Assembly (NCBI GenBank): GCA_007748055.1
Contig: CP036279.1
Span: forward strand, 2,852,001 to 2,916,000
Source of the DNA: Kolteria novifilia
Lineage (GTDB): Bacteria > Planctomycetota > Planctomycetia > Kolteriales > Kolteriaceae
Direction: 5' to 3'
DNA length: 64,000 nt
Positions 17,727 through 27,407 of this stretch are shown piece after piece. Each line of letters begins with the position of its first letter. Position 1 is the stretch's first letter. The notes beneath the pieces were generated by a model. It made no database searches, was not told the DNA's origin, and saw only the letters and a program-made list of their open reading frames with translations. The position numbers and the translations under genes were made by a program.

Positions 17727-17966
17727 ATGTTGACGCCGAAGGTGGAAATTGAGCTCGAGTTGAAGGGCGGTTCGTTCGACTACCCGAAGATCGAGTCGCC
17801 GGAGATGACCCAGCTCGATCCGGTGCTGTCGTTCGCGAAAGCGCCATCATCGGCCGCGAACGATCGCCCCACCGAGGAGATCAGCCTGAACTACACCAAG
17901 ATCGAGTTTGAATACAAGCCGCAAGCCGACAACGTCGACGCCTTCTTCGCCTACGGGCTCGACTAG
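17727..17966 (+). pseudogene. C-terminal fragment of an Hcp-like protein
   Basis: A 79-residue ORF ends with DRPTEEISLNYTKIEFEYKPQ, which matches the conserved end of Hcp1-family proteins (type VI secretion tube and related planctomycete secreted proteins), usually about 150-170 residues. The N-terminal half is missing and upstream sequence in the same frame is not Hcp-like. No other secretion genes are nearby. A small functional protein cannot be excluded, but a remnant of a truncated gene is more likely. Confidence 0.55.
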
Positions 17967-18208
17967 CGTCGTCCTTGAGACTTTCTGAACCGCGAGGTTG
18001 AACGGGGGCCGCTCGGCATGCACAAAGAGGTGCCATGGGAGCGGCCCTCGGCGCGTTCTTGGAAGCGTTGGGTCATCGGGACTCGCTGGAACGCAACTGA
18101 TCACTTCGGGATCGAGCACCGCGTGATCCGGTCGTGGGATGATCGCGGCCACCGACGACTCTCCCCCATCTTGCGTTCAGAGGAAGGCCAGCACCGGCCA
18201 CATGACCG

Positions 18209-19063
18209 TCAAGGACGTGTCTTGTCGAGGAGGCGGCTCAGGTACTCGCGCGGCGCTCGCGCCGGACGGCCGGTTATCTTCTTGACCGTTTCGCTAAGAA
18301 CCGCGAACTCGCCCTTCGCCAAGGCTGTGTAGGTGCTCACCCACGCGTCGAGTTCGAGTTGGGTCGCGTTGAGGTGACGACGCGAAGCGTACGCTTGATC
18401 GATTGTTTCTTCGTCGTAACGTACCGGTTCCCCCGTGATCTCGGCAATGATTCGCGCGATCTCGTGGAGGTCGAGCAACTCCGGCCCCGTCACGTCGAGT
18501 CGGAGGGTTTCTTCGAAGCCGTCCATAAGGACCGCCGCCGCGACGGTGGCGACATCGGTTCGGGCGACGGGCGCGATCTTGCCCGAACCACCGGGGCCAC
18601 GGATGACGCCATCGGTGACCAGGGCGGGCACCATCTCCAGGTAGAAGCTGTTGCGAAGCGCCACGAACGGGATACCGGACGCCTCCAAGGCCTGCTCGGT
18701 ATGGTAGTGGTCGTGGGAGAGCGTGAAGGTGGCATCCGGCGCGGTGTTGATGAAGGAGGTGTAGACGATCCGCTTCACGCCCGCTTGTTGGCAGGCGTCG
18801 ACCGCCGAACGATGCTGGGATCGCCGCTCGGCCGATTCCGGTAGAGAGACGAGAAAGACGCTCTCACATCCCTCGACCGCCTTGGCGAAGGCGTTGGTAT
18901 CCTGATAGCTCGCTTCGCGCACGTCGGCATGGGATAGCGCCGGCGCCCGGCCGGCATCGCGAACGATCAGTCGTGGCGTTCGCCCGCTCGTCGCCAAACA
19001 CCTGGCGATGTTGGCTCCCAGCGATCCGGTAACTCCCGTGAGGGCGATCGGTTGGTCGGTCAT
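18209..19063 (-). CDS. NmrA-like NAD(P)-binding reductase
   Basis: This 284-residue protein starts PIALTGVTGSLGANIARCL, a Rossmann GxxGxxG-type motif, and has YTSFINTAPDATFTLSHDHYHTE, like the NmrA/QOR2-type members of the atypical short-chain dehydrogenases. It ends with a substrate-binding lobe (VRYDEETIDQAYASRR). Members act as NADPH-dependent quinone or sugar reductases or as redox-sensing regulators. The catalytic YxxxK is not clear, so a sensing role is possible. The start at 19063 removes 18 upstream residues that look non-coding. No linked genes suggest a substrate. Confidence 0.75.
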   Translation of the reverse strand: MTDQPIALTGVTGSLGANIARCLATSGRTPRLIVRDAGRAPALSHADVREASYQDTNAFAKAVEGCESVFLVSLPESAERRSQHRSAVDACQQAGVKRIVYTSFINTAPDATFTLSHDHYHTEQALEASGIPFVALRNSFYLEMVPALVTDGVIRGPGGSGKIAPVARTDVATVAAAVLMDGFEETLRLDVTGPELLDLHEIARIIAEITGEPVRYDEETIDQAYASRRHLNATQLELDAWVSTYTALAKGEFAVLSETVKKITGRPARAPREYLSRLLDKTRP

Positions 19064-19237
19064 CAAGGTGAGTCTCGCGGCCGGTCTCGGTATCGTGGAT
19101 TCGCCCAGCGGGCGCACAGTCTATCCCCGCGTTCATTCTAGCCGACCGGTCACAAGCAATCGCTCGCCGAATCCTATTTCCGTGTCGGCGAGCACTGATT
19201 CTTCTCGTAGGGCCAGCGAGGGCCCACCAGCGTTCTC

Positions 19238-19253
19238 AGCGGGCAAGGGCCCG
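19238..19253 (-). terminator. possible hairpin after the small lipoprotein gene
   Basis: A 6-bp stem (GCGGGC with GCCCGC) with an AAGG loop lies 11 bp beyond the stop at 19264. There is no T-tract, so its effect on transcription is uncertain. Confidence 0.4.
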
Positions 19254-19263
19254 CCTGTGGGGT

Positions 19264-19416
19264 TCACGTCTCGGTCGGCTCGACCTTCTTGACCTCAAGT
19301 TTCTCGATTTGCTTTTCGATCGGAGGTTCGGGAGAACCGCAACCGACGATCATGAGGCACACGCAAGCCGCCACGAGAAGGCTGACGATGTTGGTTGTCT
19401 TTGGCACTGTAGTCAC
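19264..19416 (-). CDS. small lipoprotein, second gene after DUF1559
   Basis: This roughly 50-residue protein has a lipobox (CLMIVGC, Cys26) and a short tail of alternating lysine and glutamate (EKQIEKLEVKKVEPTE). Starts are ambiguous: TTG at 19446, GTG at 19416 or GTG at 19407. 19416 places the signal peptide near the start. It follows a DUF1559 gene by about 95 bp on the same strand, an arrangement common in planctomycetes. Function unknown. Confidence 0.6.
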   Translation of the reverse strand: MTTVPKTTNIVSLLVAACVCLMIVGCGSPEPPIEKQIEKLEVKKVEPTET

Positions 19417-19511
19417 CTGAGAATGGAACTCGAAGAAGGCACTCAAGGCTCACTCGCCTTGTCGAGACACAGCGGTCTTACGATGACCAACCGTGTCGGC
19501 ACGGGATGGCG

Positions 19512-20495
19512 TCACTCGTTGATGATCTTCCCGTCCGCTCGTTGACAGAACAGTTTGACCGTGTCGAAGTCCATGAATTCGTTGACGAATTTCACCGAGC
19601 CGTCGGCCAACAGGATCTGGACGCCACCCGAGTGGACCGATTGGAGTGGCTTGTTCGTTTCGCCTCCGAGCGTCGATGGACTCGAATTGCCCTTGCCGTC
19701 CGTCCGCGTGCTGCTGTAGGCCTTGTCGTTGAGCGGGTAGCGAAGCGTCGTCAGGTTGTACGTTTGATCGCCCGACGAACAGCAGCCGCCGGCGCCCGGG
19801 GTTCCCGGGAAATTGCAGCTTGCCAGAAGGCTGAAGGCCCCCGAAGACCGCATCTCGACTTTGACGCCGCTGGTGTCGATCGCCCAGTCGGACTGCTCTC
19901 CGACCATCCACGTCTTGGACGTCCCGTCGGTGATCTTCCCGATGCTGATGTACATGTTCGGAGGAAGGACGCCGTTGGAGTTCACTCGACCACGGCCGGT
20001 GGCCATCGAACTCGTATCGTCGACGCCACTGATCCCGGCATACATCGGAAGGGGCGCTCCCTGGTTTGTTCCCGACTCCACCGAGAGAGGAAGCGAACTG
20101 GAGGGGCAGTAGAACACCTTCGAACTGCTCAGAAGCTTGACGACCGCGACGTTGGAGGCGAGGTTCTGGCTATTGCGCTGGAACTGCCACTCGTTGTAGA
20201 CCGGCGTTTTCCCAATGTAGGGAAGGATCGATAGCCAAAAGTTCCCGGAGTTCGCTTGGGTGCTCGTTCCGACCGCTCCGGCGGGAAACGTGCCCGCGCC
20301 GTCGTGGTAGTTGTGCAGCGCCAAGCCGATTTGCTTGAGGTTGTTCGTGCAGGAGGCTCGGCGAGCGGATTCGCGGGCTTGCTGAACCGCGGGCAGAAGA
20401 AGGCTAACAAGGACGCCGATGATGGCGATGACCACCAGGAGTTCGACCAGAGTAAAAGCAGGGCGGTAAAGTCTGGAATGCCGATAGATAACCAT
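19512..20495 (-). CDS. DUF1559 prepilin-like protein
   Basis: This 327-residue protein starts with a type IV pilin/pseudopilin signal, [17 protein letters not shown] (14-30), with the conserved Glu18 after the cleavage site. It is followed by [16 protein letters not shown] and [15 protein letters not shown], the classic DUF1559 landmarks, and ends with a H(X)[14 protein letters not shown] segment. The family is hugely expanded in planctomycetes and its function is uncertain; the leader implies prepilin-peptidase processing and membrane insertion. The ATG at 20495 is preferred, with GAGG upstream. A small lipoprotein gene follows. Confidence 0.95.
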   Translation of the reverse strand: MVIYRHSRLYRPAFTLVELLVVIAIIGVLVSLLLPAVQQARESARRASCTNNLKQIGLALHNYHDGAGTFPAGAVGTSTQANSGNFWLSILPYIGKTPVYNEWQFQRNSQNLASNVAVVKLLSSSKVFYCPSSSLPLSVESGTNQGAPLPMYAGISGVDDTSSMATGRGRVNSNGVLPPNMYISIGKITDGTSKTWMVGEQSDWAIDTSGVKVEMRSSGAFSLLASCNFPGTPGAGGCCSSGDQTYNLTTLRYPLNDKAYSSTRTDGKGNSSPSTLGGETNKPLQSVHSGGVQILLADGSVKFVNEFMDFDTVKLFCQRADGKIINE

Positions 20496-21111
20496 GAGAT
20501 ACCTCGTGTAGAAGGTCAACGGAGACGTAGGCAGGTATTCAAACGGATGGTCACGTCGCGCACATCATTCCGGAATGGTAGACGGAAATGAGAGGAACCA
20601 CAACGGTCGCGAAGTAAAAGGCGAGATTTTCGGCGTTTCCGCCTTCGGGACGCACATCTCTTGGGTGACGAAGAGGGGAAGGAGGGTCCGATCGTCCATT
20701 CTTGAGCGGACTGCTTGTCACTGTCCGGTGAATGGTTCTCGTGAACCCGTAGCGGCAGAGAAAGTTCGGGCAAGATCTACCATAGGCACCGATTCGGTCC
20801 GCACTCCTGGGTAGCCCCGGTTGCTCCGCTACCGGGACGTGCGCAGCACGCAAGAGGTCTCGGGCACCACGTGCTCTCTCGGGACAATGACCGATAGAAC
20901 GGGCGAACGCCGGTAGGGATCACTTGCTGGTCAGCGCGGCGTTCTCTCAAGAGCCTATTGAGTCACCCATTTCCCCTGGACGCACAGGAATTGGTCCTTG
21001 GGAATGCGTGCCCAGTTTGACGAGCCATCGGGGCCACCCAAGAGACGGTGGGTCAATACCCACCCTACGGCGCTCGGTGATCTCTGTGAATTCCGCGGTG
21101 ACTATTTCGTG
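20496..21111. other. intergenic region with short palindromic repeats
   Basis: The 616-bp gap holds a solitary CCCCGG-family repeat (20807-20854) and a GTGGGTCAATACCCAC palindrome at about 21049-21064. A relative of the second (GTGGGTCAAGACCCAC) lies near 10848. No convincing gene is seen. Confidence 0.5.
20807..20854. repeat. solitary copy of the CCCCGG/CTACCGGGG repeat
   Basis: TGGGTAGCCCCGGTTGCT then GCTACCGGGACG and GCGCAGCACGCAAG match the first 50 bp of the long units in the 27.4-29.7 kb arrays with a few substitutions. It shows that the family is dispersed beyond the arrays. Confidence 0.75.
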
Positions 21112-22812
21112 TCACTTGGGGACCTTGGGGCCTCGGTCGGTGATCTTGGGGGGAAGTTTCTTCGTGGACTCGCCGGGATCGGCGGTGGGGAGCACTTCGG
21201 AAGAGGGACTCTCCCGACGTGAGGCGGCGAGGTTATAGCAGGCCATCTCAAGGTGGTTGCGAATGTAGAGGTACCCGTCGGCAAGGGCGGGGCAGTTCCA
21301 GGTCCGGCCTTCGATCGCTTGGAACTTGGCGAGCTGGCGATACTCCTCGGGGGTCGCTTCCACCAAAACGACCTCGCCCGACTCGGTGACGATGACGAGG
21401 GTCTCGCCGCTGAGGATCACTTGGCCATGGCCGAAACGATCGCCGCGCTTGTGCCACATCCGCTTGCCGGTTTCGACGTCGACGCAGCCCAGGATGCCAT
21501 TGTCGAGGGCATAGGCGTAGCCGTTGTGGACGATTGGGCTGGTGAACTTGCAGCGAACAGTCTTGGCTTCCCACTGGGGCTCGGGTTTCCAAATGCCGTT
21601 CTCGGGCCGAATCTTCAGCACGGCGCCGCCCATGCCGTAACCGGAGGAGATTAGCACCTGGTCCTTGTCGAGGAGCATCGGTTGGGCGACGTTGATCTGC
21701 TCATACGTGCGCCAGGGGAAACGCCACAACTCGCGATGTTCGCCGAGATCGTAGCCCGCCAGCCCGATGCCGTCGAAGAGGATGAGCTGGGTCTGGCCGG
21801 CGAGAGTGGCGATCATCGGCGAGCTGTAGCCCGCCGGTTCGTTGCCCACGCTCCAAACCTTCTCACCGGTGTCGTGGTCATACGCGATGATCGCTTGGCC
21901 GAGCGATTTGGGCGTGCTCGAGCCGGGAGCGACGATCACCAGACTCTTGTGAATCAGCGGGGAACTCGAGAGTCCCCAGGAGATGTTCTTGGAGCCGTTC
22001 TCCGCGAGCGTGTCCTTTTGCCAGAGGAGGTCGCCCGACTTCGCGTCGAGACAACAGAAGATGCCCGTCGCTCCGAAGGAGTAGACTTTGCCGTCGAACA
22101 AGGTAGGGGTGCTTCGCGGGCCGTCGCCTCCCATCGGGTCTTCGAAGCGAGCCGGGTAGGCATGGGCCCAGAGTTCGTGTCCAGTTTGGCGATCGTAGCA
22201 GACGACCGCTTCGTTCTCGTGGCGCTGTTCGAGGGTGACCGCGATGTTGCCGGCGACCGCGAAGGAGGCATAACCGCCCCCGACCGGTTGACGCCAAAGC
22301 ATCGGCGGGGTGTCGCCCTCCCACTGGGTGGCTAGTTCGGGGCCCTCGATGATGCCGTCGAGTCCAGGGCCGAGGTAGCGTGGGTAGTCGTCTTTTCCGA
22401 TCGTGGGATCGATAACGAAGCCGTCGGGAATGCTCTTGGAGGCGAGGCTCTCGCGGTGGGCGACGACATGATCGTCGTGGGACATGTCGCCTTGGCGGTA
22501 GATCCCGACCGGAGTGAGATCACCGTTGAACTCGACGCGAAAGAAGGCGGAGAAGAGTGCCACACCGGTGGCACCAAGGAGGGTGAGCGGGAGTCGGAGC
22601 CAAAGGGAAAAGGGACTGAAAAAGCAAAACCAGCAGGCCAGAACCAGCCCCATCAGCGCGGTGGCGCCCATGGTGATCGCGATTCTGAGGTCGCGTTCCC
22701 AGCCCGGCATGAGCAACCAGAGACCACCGAGACCGACCACGAAAAGGGCGATGACCGCGAGAGGAAACCAGAGTCCACGCCTCCGGCCAGCCTCGTTACC
22801 TTGCTCCGCCAT
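21112..22812 (-). CDS. membrane-anchored PQQ-type beta-propeller protein
   Basis: This 566-residue protein has an N-terminal membrane domain (WFPLAVIALFVVGLGGLWLL and two or three further helices to about 120), then a propeller of repeated W.....G..V....G..LWA-like blades, including YDRQTGHELWAHA, DAKSGDLLWQKD and DVETGKRMWHKRG. The start (22812) is supported by GGAGGAAG just upstream. The family resembles the quinoprotein dehydrogenase-like propellers of planctomycetes; PQQ binding is not shown and many members are structural or assembly proteins (BamB-like). It is divergent from the SGNH gene. Confidence 0.75.
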   Translation of the reverse strand: MAEQGNEAGRRRGLWFPLAVIALFVVGLGGLWLLMPGWERDLRIAITMGATALMGLVLACWFCFFSPFSLWLRLPLTLLGATGVALFSAFFRVEFNGDLTPVGIYRQGDMSHDDHVVAHRESLASKSIPDGFVIDPTIGKDDYPRYLGPGLDGIIEGPELATQWEGDTPPMLWRQPVGGGYASFAVAGNIAVTLEQRHENEAVVCYDRQTGHELWAHAYPARFEDPMGGDGPRSTPTLFDGKVYSFGATGIFCCLDAKSGDLLWQKDTLAENGSKNISWGLSSSPLIHKSLVIVAPGSSTPKSLGQAIIAYDHDTGEKVWSVGNEPAGYSSPMIATLAGQTQLILFDGIGLAGYDLGEHRELWRFPWRTYEQINVAQPMLLDKDQVLISSGYGMGGAVLKIRPENGIWKPEPQWEAKTVRCKFTSPIVHNGYAYALDNGILGCVDVETGKRMWHKRGDRFGHGQVILSGETLVIVTESGEVVLVEATPEEYRQLAKFQAIEGRTWNCPALADGYLYIRNHLEMACYNLAASRRESPSSEVLPTADPGESTKKLPPKITDRGPKVPK

Positions 22813-23150
22813 CGCCTTCCTCCACGGCAATTCCCAAGTGCCCATCCTGTGAAGCATCAGGGCAAAACTCGCCCACGTCATCCACTGTAGCAATCCGGCC
22901 GACATGGTGGGACGCCAGCTTTTGGGCAAAATCCCAATCCCGCGCTTCGAGGTTTGGTCGACCCGTGGAGACGGGCGATCTTCACGCCTCCGGGCGGGGA
23001 AAATTGGGCCGAGGAGCCGTTGTCTCGTTTCGATGTTCGGCTACGGTGCACCGCCCCCGAGAATCGCGCTCGGGTCAAGTCCCGGCGGGCGTGCCGGGAC
23101 CTGAGAAGCCGTCAATGGATCCATTTCTGGCCGAAAGTGGTCCCGATTCG
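22813..23150. other. divergent intergenic region
   Basis: A 338-bp gap between divergent genes should hold both promoters. An alternative ATG for the SGNH gene lies at 23115. No repeat or structured RNA is recognised. Confidence 0.45.
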
Positions 23151-24362
23151 ATGAAAACTGATACGGAATTGCACCTAACAGCGCAGAAAAAGTCCCGATT
23201 TGGTGGTTTGTGGCCCAAATTGGCGCTGCTGGGGACCAGTCTGGTGATTGGAATCGTGATGCTTGAGGTCGCGATTCGGATGGTCTCCCAGGAGGGAGAG
23301 TCCCTTCTCGTCAAGGATACCCTCGTTGGGCAGCGGTATGTAAGGGATACCTTCGAAAGCACTTACGTGCCCGAGGCCGGCCGAGAAGTGATGCTCCGTT
23401 TTAACGCCGAGGGTTTTCGCGGTCCCGATCGCCCGAAAACCAAGCCGCGCGGGCTGCAACGTGTTGCCGTGCTTGGAGATTCGTTCATCGCCGCGGTCGC
23501 GGTTGAGGAAGAGGATTCGCTCGTCGGACGGCTCGAGGTCGAACTGGTGACTGCGGACTCGGGGGCCGAGTGGGAGGTGATGAACTTTGGGGTTTCGGGC
23601 TTCAGCACCGGCCAATCCCTGCTCACCTGGCGTCATTTCGCCCGTGAGTACGACCCCGATTTGGTGCTTCTCTGCTTCTACAACGGGAACGATCTGGCGG
23701 ACAATCATCACGGAAGCAGCTCCGGGCACCGTCCCTACTTCGTTCTTAATGAGGGCGGGTCGCTGCAACTCGTTCCGCTTAAGCCAGTTCGGTCGACGCT
23801 GTCGCGTTGGCTCGCCGAGTACAGCCAGTTCTACGTCTGGCAGAAGCACCAAACCCGCAAGGTCCGCGATCTCTTCCGCGAGACAGCCAACGTACTACCG
23901 CCCGGTTTCCACATTTTCGATTCCGAGCCGACCGGCGAGACCGCCGAGGCCTGGGAAGTGACCGAACGGCTGATCACGACGGTTGCCGAGGAGGTCCGGG
24001 AGAGTGGTGCCGAAGTCGTCGTCGTCGGGATCCCCGCCCACGAACAACTCGTTGAGAAGTACTGGTACCGGCTCATCGAGACGGTTGGTCCCGCGGCGGC
24101 CGGCAAGTACGATCCCAACTATCCCGAGCAGCGGCTTGGCAAGTTATGTCACGACCAGGGGATCTCGTATCTTCCCATGGTGAATGGTTTTAGGGAGCTG
24201 GAGGATCCGGCGAGCTGCTACTTTCTCGAAGTCGGCCACTGGAACGAAAAGGGCAATGACGTCGCCGCCCGGCTTGTCGTCGAGCACCTTGCCGACCTAG
24301 CGGCCCAGTCCGCACTTCCCGCTCGACAGGCGACCAATCCTTCGGCGACCGACCGTCAGTAG
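23151..24362 (+). CDS. membrane-anchored SGNH/GDSL-type hydrolase
   Basis: This 403-residue protein has an N-terminal membrane anchor (LALLGTSLVIGIVMLEVAIR) and then the SGNH blocks: VLGDSF (block I, nucleophile Ser111), VSGFSTGQ (Gly), FYNGNDL (Asn) and a C-terminal EVGHWNEKG with the His and a Glu in place of the usual Asp. Such enzymes act as esterases, acetyl transfer enzymes or lipases in cell-envelope polymer modification. The start could also be the ATG at 23115. Its 3' end overlaps the convergent rhodanese gene by 7 bp. Substrate unknown. Confidence 0.8.
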   Translation: MKTDTELHLTAQKKSRFGGLWPKLALLGTSLVIGIVMLEVAIRMVSQEGESLLVKDTLVGQRYVRDTFESTYVPEAGREVMLRFNAEGFRGPDRPKTKPRGLQRVAVLGDSFIAAVAVEEEDSLVGRLEVELVTADSGAEWEVMNFGVSGFSTGQSLLTWRHFAREYDPDLVLLCFYNGNDLADNHHGSSSGHRPYFVLNEGGSLQLVPLKPVRSTLSRWLAEYSQFYVWQKHQTRKVRDLFRETANVLPPGFHIFDSEPTGETAEAWEVTERLITTVAEEVRESGAEVVVVGIPAHEQLVEKYWYRLIETVGPAAAGKYDPNYPEQRLGKLCHDQGISYLPMVNGFRELEDPASCYFLEVGHWNEKGNDVAARLVVEHLADLAAQSALPARQATNPSATDRQ

Positions 24363-24697
24363 AGGTTCAGCGACGGATCGATCTGCTCGCGCCATGCGAC
24401 GATCCCGCCATTGAGGTTCGCCACTCTCTCAAAACCTTGCTGCTTCAGGAAGACGCAGGCTTGGGCGCTCCGGCCACCCATTTTGCAGTGAATGACCATG
24501 TCCTGTTCGGGGTCGAGTTCCTGATACCGCTGCGGAAGTTCACCGAGCGGAATGTGAACCGAGCCATCAATCTTGCAGATCGCGACCTCATGGGCTTCGC
24601 GAACGTCGACGACCAGTGGCTTGCCGGTGCCGTTCAGCTTCGATTTGAGTTCCTTCGGGTCAATTTGTGTAAAACTGGTCGGCATCTGTTCACTCAT
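24356..24697 (-). CDS. rhodanese-domain sulphurtransferase
   Basis: This 113-residue single-domain rhodanese has VVDVREAHEV (29-38), IHCKMGGRSAQA with the catalytic Cys71 and a C-terminal NLNGGIVAWREQIDP. The C-K-M-G-G-R-S loop is of the type found in small rhodaneses that pass persulphide sulphur. The ATG at 24697 is preceded by AAGGAG. No sulphur-metabolism neighbours. Confidence 0.9.
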   Translation of the reverse strand: MSEQMPTSFTQIDPKELKSKLNGTGKPLVVDVREAHEVAICKIDGSVHIPLGELPQRYQELDPEQDMVIHCKMGGRSAQACVFLKQQGFERVANLNGGIVAWREQIDPSLNLY

Positions 24698-24882
24698 TCG
24701 GTCAACTCCTTGGTTTCCTAGTCCCGACACCCTTTGGTGCAGCAGGGTTTCTGTTACAATCGAGCCGATCGGCCCTCCGGCTGACGTCCGCCCGCCTACC
24801 GCTTTCCGCGGACCGTCACGGGCGTATTGTAGAAGCGTAGGGCGATTTGTTGCTCGACCCTTCACCGGGTAGGTGAGGACTC

Positions 24883-27288
24883 GTGTCAGAAGACTCCCAT
24901 TTCGGAAGAACGAGACGACCGTCGTCGACCTCCCGCTCCGTCTCCGGACGGCTCGAGGTCTCCGTCGAGGATTTGCGCAAAAAGCTTGTGTCCCTCGAGG
25001 TCGTCAAGGCGGACAAGTTTGACAGCGCCTACGAGACGATCGGGCCCAACGGCGATCCCACCACCGTGGTCGACGCCCTGGAACAGTCCGGGAATCTGAC
25101 GCCGTTTCAAGCCGAACGGCTGCGCAGCGGTAGCGCCTCGGACATCTGTTTCGACGACTACGTCTTGCTCGACAAGCTCGGCGAAGGCGGAATGGGCGAG
25201 GTCTATAAAGCCCGCAATAGCGTGCTCGGACGGACCGAAGCCATCAAGACGATCCGCTGCTCGGCGAACAAGTCCGAAGCGGTCCTTAAGCGCTTCAAGC
25301 AAGAGGCGCGCGTGCTCGCCCTGCTTGAGCACCCCGCGATCGTCCCCATCTACAAGGTCGGCCACGTCAACGGGGTCGACTACATCGCGATGAAGTTCGT
25401 CACCGGAGAGGATCTGCGTTCCCGGGTCGACAACGCGTTCCAAGCGGGCGCGCCCGTTTCGATCAAGACCTGTTGCGAGTGGATCAGCGAAGCGGCCGAC
25501 GCCCTCGGGCACGCCCATCAGCACAACGTCATCCACCGGGACATCAAGCCGGCGAACCTGATGGTCACCGCCACGGGCAAGTTGATCGTCCTGGACATGG
25601 GGATCGCTCGGCTGGCCGACCCCGATCAGTCGACCTCGGCCGGCTTGACCGCGCAGCGCCGTGGCATGGGGACGCCCGAGTACATGCCTCCCGAGCAGTG
25701 GGCCGACGCGACCGCGGTGAAACCCGCCTCGGACATCTATGCCCTGGGAGCGACCCTCTTCTATTTGTTGACCGGCCACGTTCCCTTCGAACGGAAGGAT
25801 CTCGTCGCGCTGATGCGGGCGTGCGCTCGCGAGGAACCGCCTCCCGCGTCGTCGCATCGCGGCGAGATCCCGCCCGAGTTGGATGCGGTGATCAACAAGA
25901 TGCTCGCCAAGAAGCCGGAAGATCGCTTCGAATCCGCGCTCGAGGTGATTGATGCCCTGCGCCCGTTCGCCTGTCCCGGGGAACTCTCGGCGAAGACACT
26001 TCCCCGGTTCCGCGCCAGCGACGAGATCCGGAAGCCGAAAAGTCGTTCGCCGTGGGTGCCGATCTTCGGCGTCGTCCTCGTGCTGCTTCTCTCGGGAGGA
26101 ATCTGGGTCGGGATCGGGTCGTTCTTCTTGAACTCATCCTTTCAGCAACGCGCCGAGAACTTGCTCGCATTCGCCCAGTCGCAGGATCCCGACGTCTGGC
26201 CGTCGGTCGAGTCGCTCAAGGCGGCCATCGCGGGGAAGGGCTTCTCCAGTCTCGGCGAGATCAAGACCAAGGAGCAGTTCGGTAACTTCCAATCCCTCCT
26301 CGTGAAGCTGACCAAGGAACGAAAGAAAACGCTCTTGCGCGAGGACCCTCCGCCCGCGTGGCTCGTCGAGTACCAGTCCAAGCATCCCAAGGATTGGCCC
26401 AGCATCGCGCCGCTCTATGAGCAAGCGAAACGACTCAGCGGCGGACGGGATCTCGACGAGGCGCGCGACCTTGTCGCTCCCGATGGCGCGCTGGCGACGT
26501 TGACCTTCGAGCGGGCCCGCGAACGGCGCGAGCGTGAGGCGAAGGAATGGCTCGCCAGGCACCAACGCCGTAACAGCGACCTTTGGGCGAACACGCAGGA
26601 GTTGATCGACTACGCGGGAACGATCTTGCCGCTCAGTCAGCTCGAAACCGACGCGATGGTCGCGAAGATGACCAAAGGGGTCGAAGAGGAGACCGATCGT
26701 CTCGCCAGGCCGTTCCACGGCTGGCAACTCGATCACCTCTCTCCCGCACATTTTCGGGAAGTGTCAAACGCTCGTGAAGCTCTCTCTCAGATCCTGAGCC
26801 TCCACGAGATCGTGCCTCCACCCAATGCGAAAATGACGATGAAGGCCGAGGTTCGCAACGCCAGTGGCGACGTGGTCGATCGGGTGAAGGTCGGCGAACC
26901 GTTTACGCTCCACGTGAAAGTCGACCGTGAGGCGTACGTCACCGTGGTCGAGTTTGACCGAGGCACGATCACGATCCTTGGCGCCGATGTCTTGAAGGAC
27001 AAGTGGCAAGCCGGTGTCACTCGGCAAGTAACCAACGGCAGCTTCATCACCTCAGCGCCGGGCGAAGAGCGGTTCGCGATCTACGTCACCGACGAACCCC
27101 TCGTCTACGCGACGGTCCAGTACGAACACGATGATCCCGAAGTGCTCACGAAGGTCTTTCCCACCTCCCAGATCGAGAAGCGGATTCACGACAGCGTCAT
27201 TGAGGGCAAGAAGCTTCTCATCGTCCCGCCGCATCGCGTCATCAGCAATTGGGATCACCAACTCGTGACGATCGACGTCGTCGACTGA
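24883..27288 (+). CDS. membrane Ser/Thr protein kinase with DUF4384-like C-terminus
   Basis: This 801-residue protein has a Gly-rich loop (LGEGGMGEVYKA, 99-110), the ATP-anchoring K122, HRDIKPANLM with H218-R219-D220, the metal-binding loop reading D238-M-G instead of D-F-G, GTPEYMPPEQ and a membrane segment (WVPIFGVVLVLLLSGGIWVG, 391-410). The external part is helical, then a beta-rich segment (about 660-790, FTLHVKVDREAYVTVVEF) resembles DUF4384, a domain found fused to bacterial kinases. The kinase would be cytoplasmic with the sensor outside. GTG start at 24883. The DMG change is conservative but unusual. It ends with a strong hairpin terminator. Confidence 0.9.
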   Translation: MSEDSHFGRTRRPSSTSRSVSGRLEVSVEDLRKKLVSLEVVKADKFDSAYETIGPNGDPTTVVDALEQSGNLTPFQAERLRSGSASDICFDDYVLLDKLGEGGMGEVYKARNSVLGRTEAIKTIRCSANKSEAVLKRFKQEARVLALLEHPAIVPIYKVGHVNGVDYIAMKFVTGEDLRSRVDNAFQAGAPVSIKTCCEWISEAADALGHAHQHNVIHRDIKPANLMVTATGKLIVLDMGIARLADPDQSTSAGLTAQRRGMGTPEYMPPEQWADATAVKPASDIYALGATLFYLLTGHVPFERKDLVALMRACAREEPPPASSHRGEIPPELDAVINKMLAKKPEDRFESALEVIDALRPFACPGELSAKTLPRFRASDEIRKPKSRSPWVPIFGVVLVLLLSGGIWVGIGSFFLNSSFQQRAENLLAFAQSQDPDVWPSVESLKAAIAGKGFSSLGEIKTKEQFGNFQSLLVKLTKERKKTLLREDPPPAWLVEYQSKHPKDWPSIAPLYEQAKRLSGGRDLDEARDLVAPDGALATLTFERARERREREAKEWLARHQRRNSDLWANTQELIDYAGTILPLSQLETDAMVAKMTKGVEEETDRLARPFHGWQLDHLSPAHFREVSNAREALSQILSLHEIVPPPNAKMTMKAEVRNASGDVVDRVKVGEPFTLHVKVDREAYVTVVEFDRGTITILGADVLKDKWQAGVTRQVTNGSFITSAPGEERFAIYVTDEPLVYATVQYEHDDPEVLTKVFPTSQIEKRIHDSVIEGKKLLIVPPHRVISNWDHQLVTIDVVD

Positions 27289-27300
27289 GTCACGCCTTGT

Positions 27301-27332
27301 GCGACGGTGGGAGCACGTGATCCCACCGTCGC
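27301..27332 (+). terminator. hairpin terminator after the kinase
   Basis: A perfect 12-bp stem (GCGACGGTGGGA with TCCCACCGTCGC) with an 8-base loop begins 12 bp after the kinase stop. There is no clear T-tract. Confidence 0.7.
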
Positions 27333-27407
27333 TCGTCGCTGTCATCGCCATTCCACGTCCTCGCTGAAGCGGCATTTGTTCCTGCATTTTCCGTCGGATA
27401 TCCCCAA

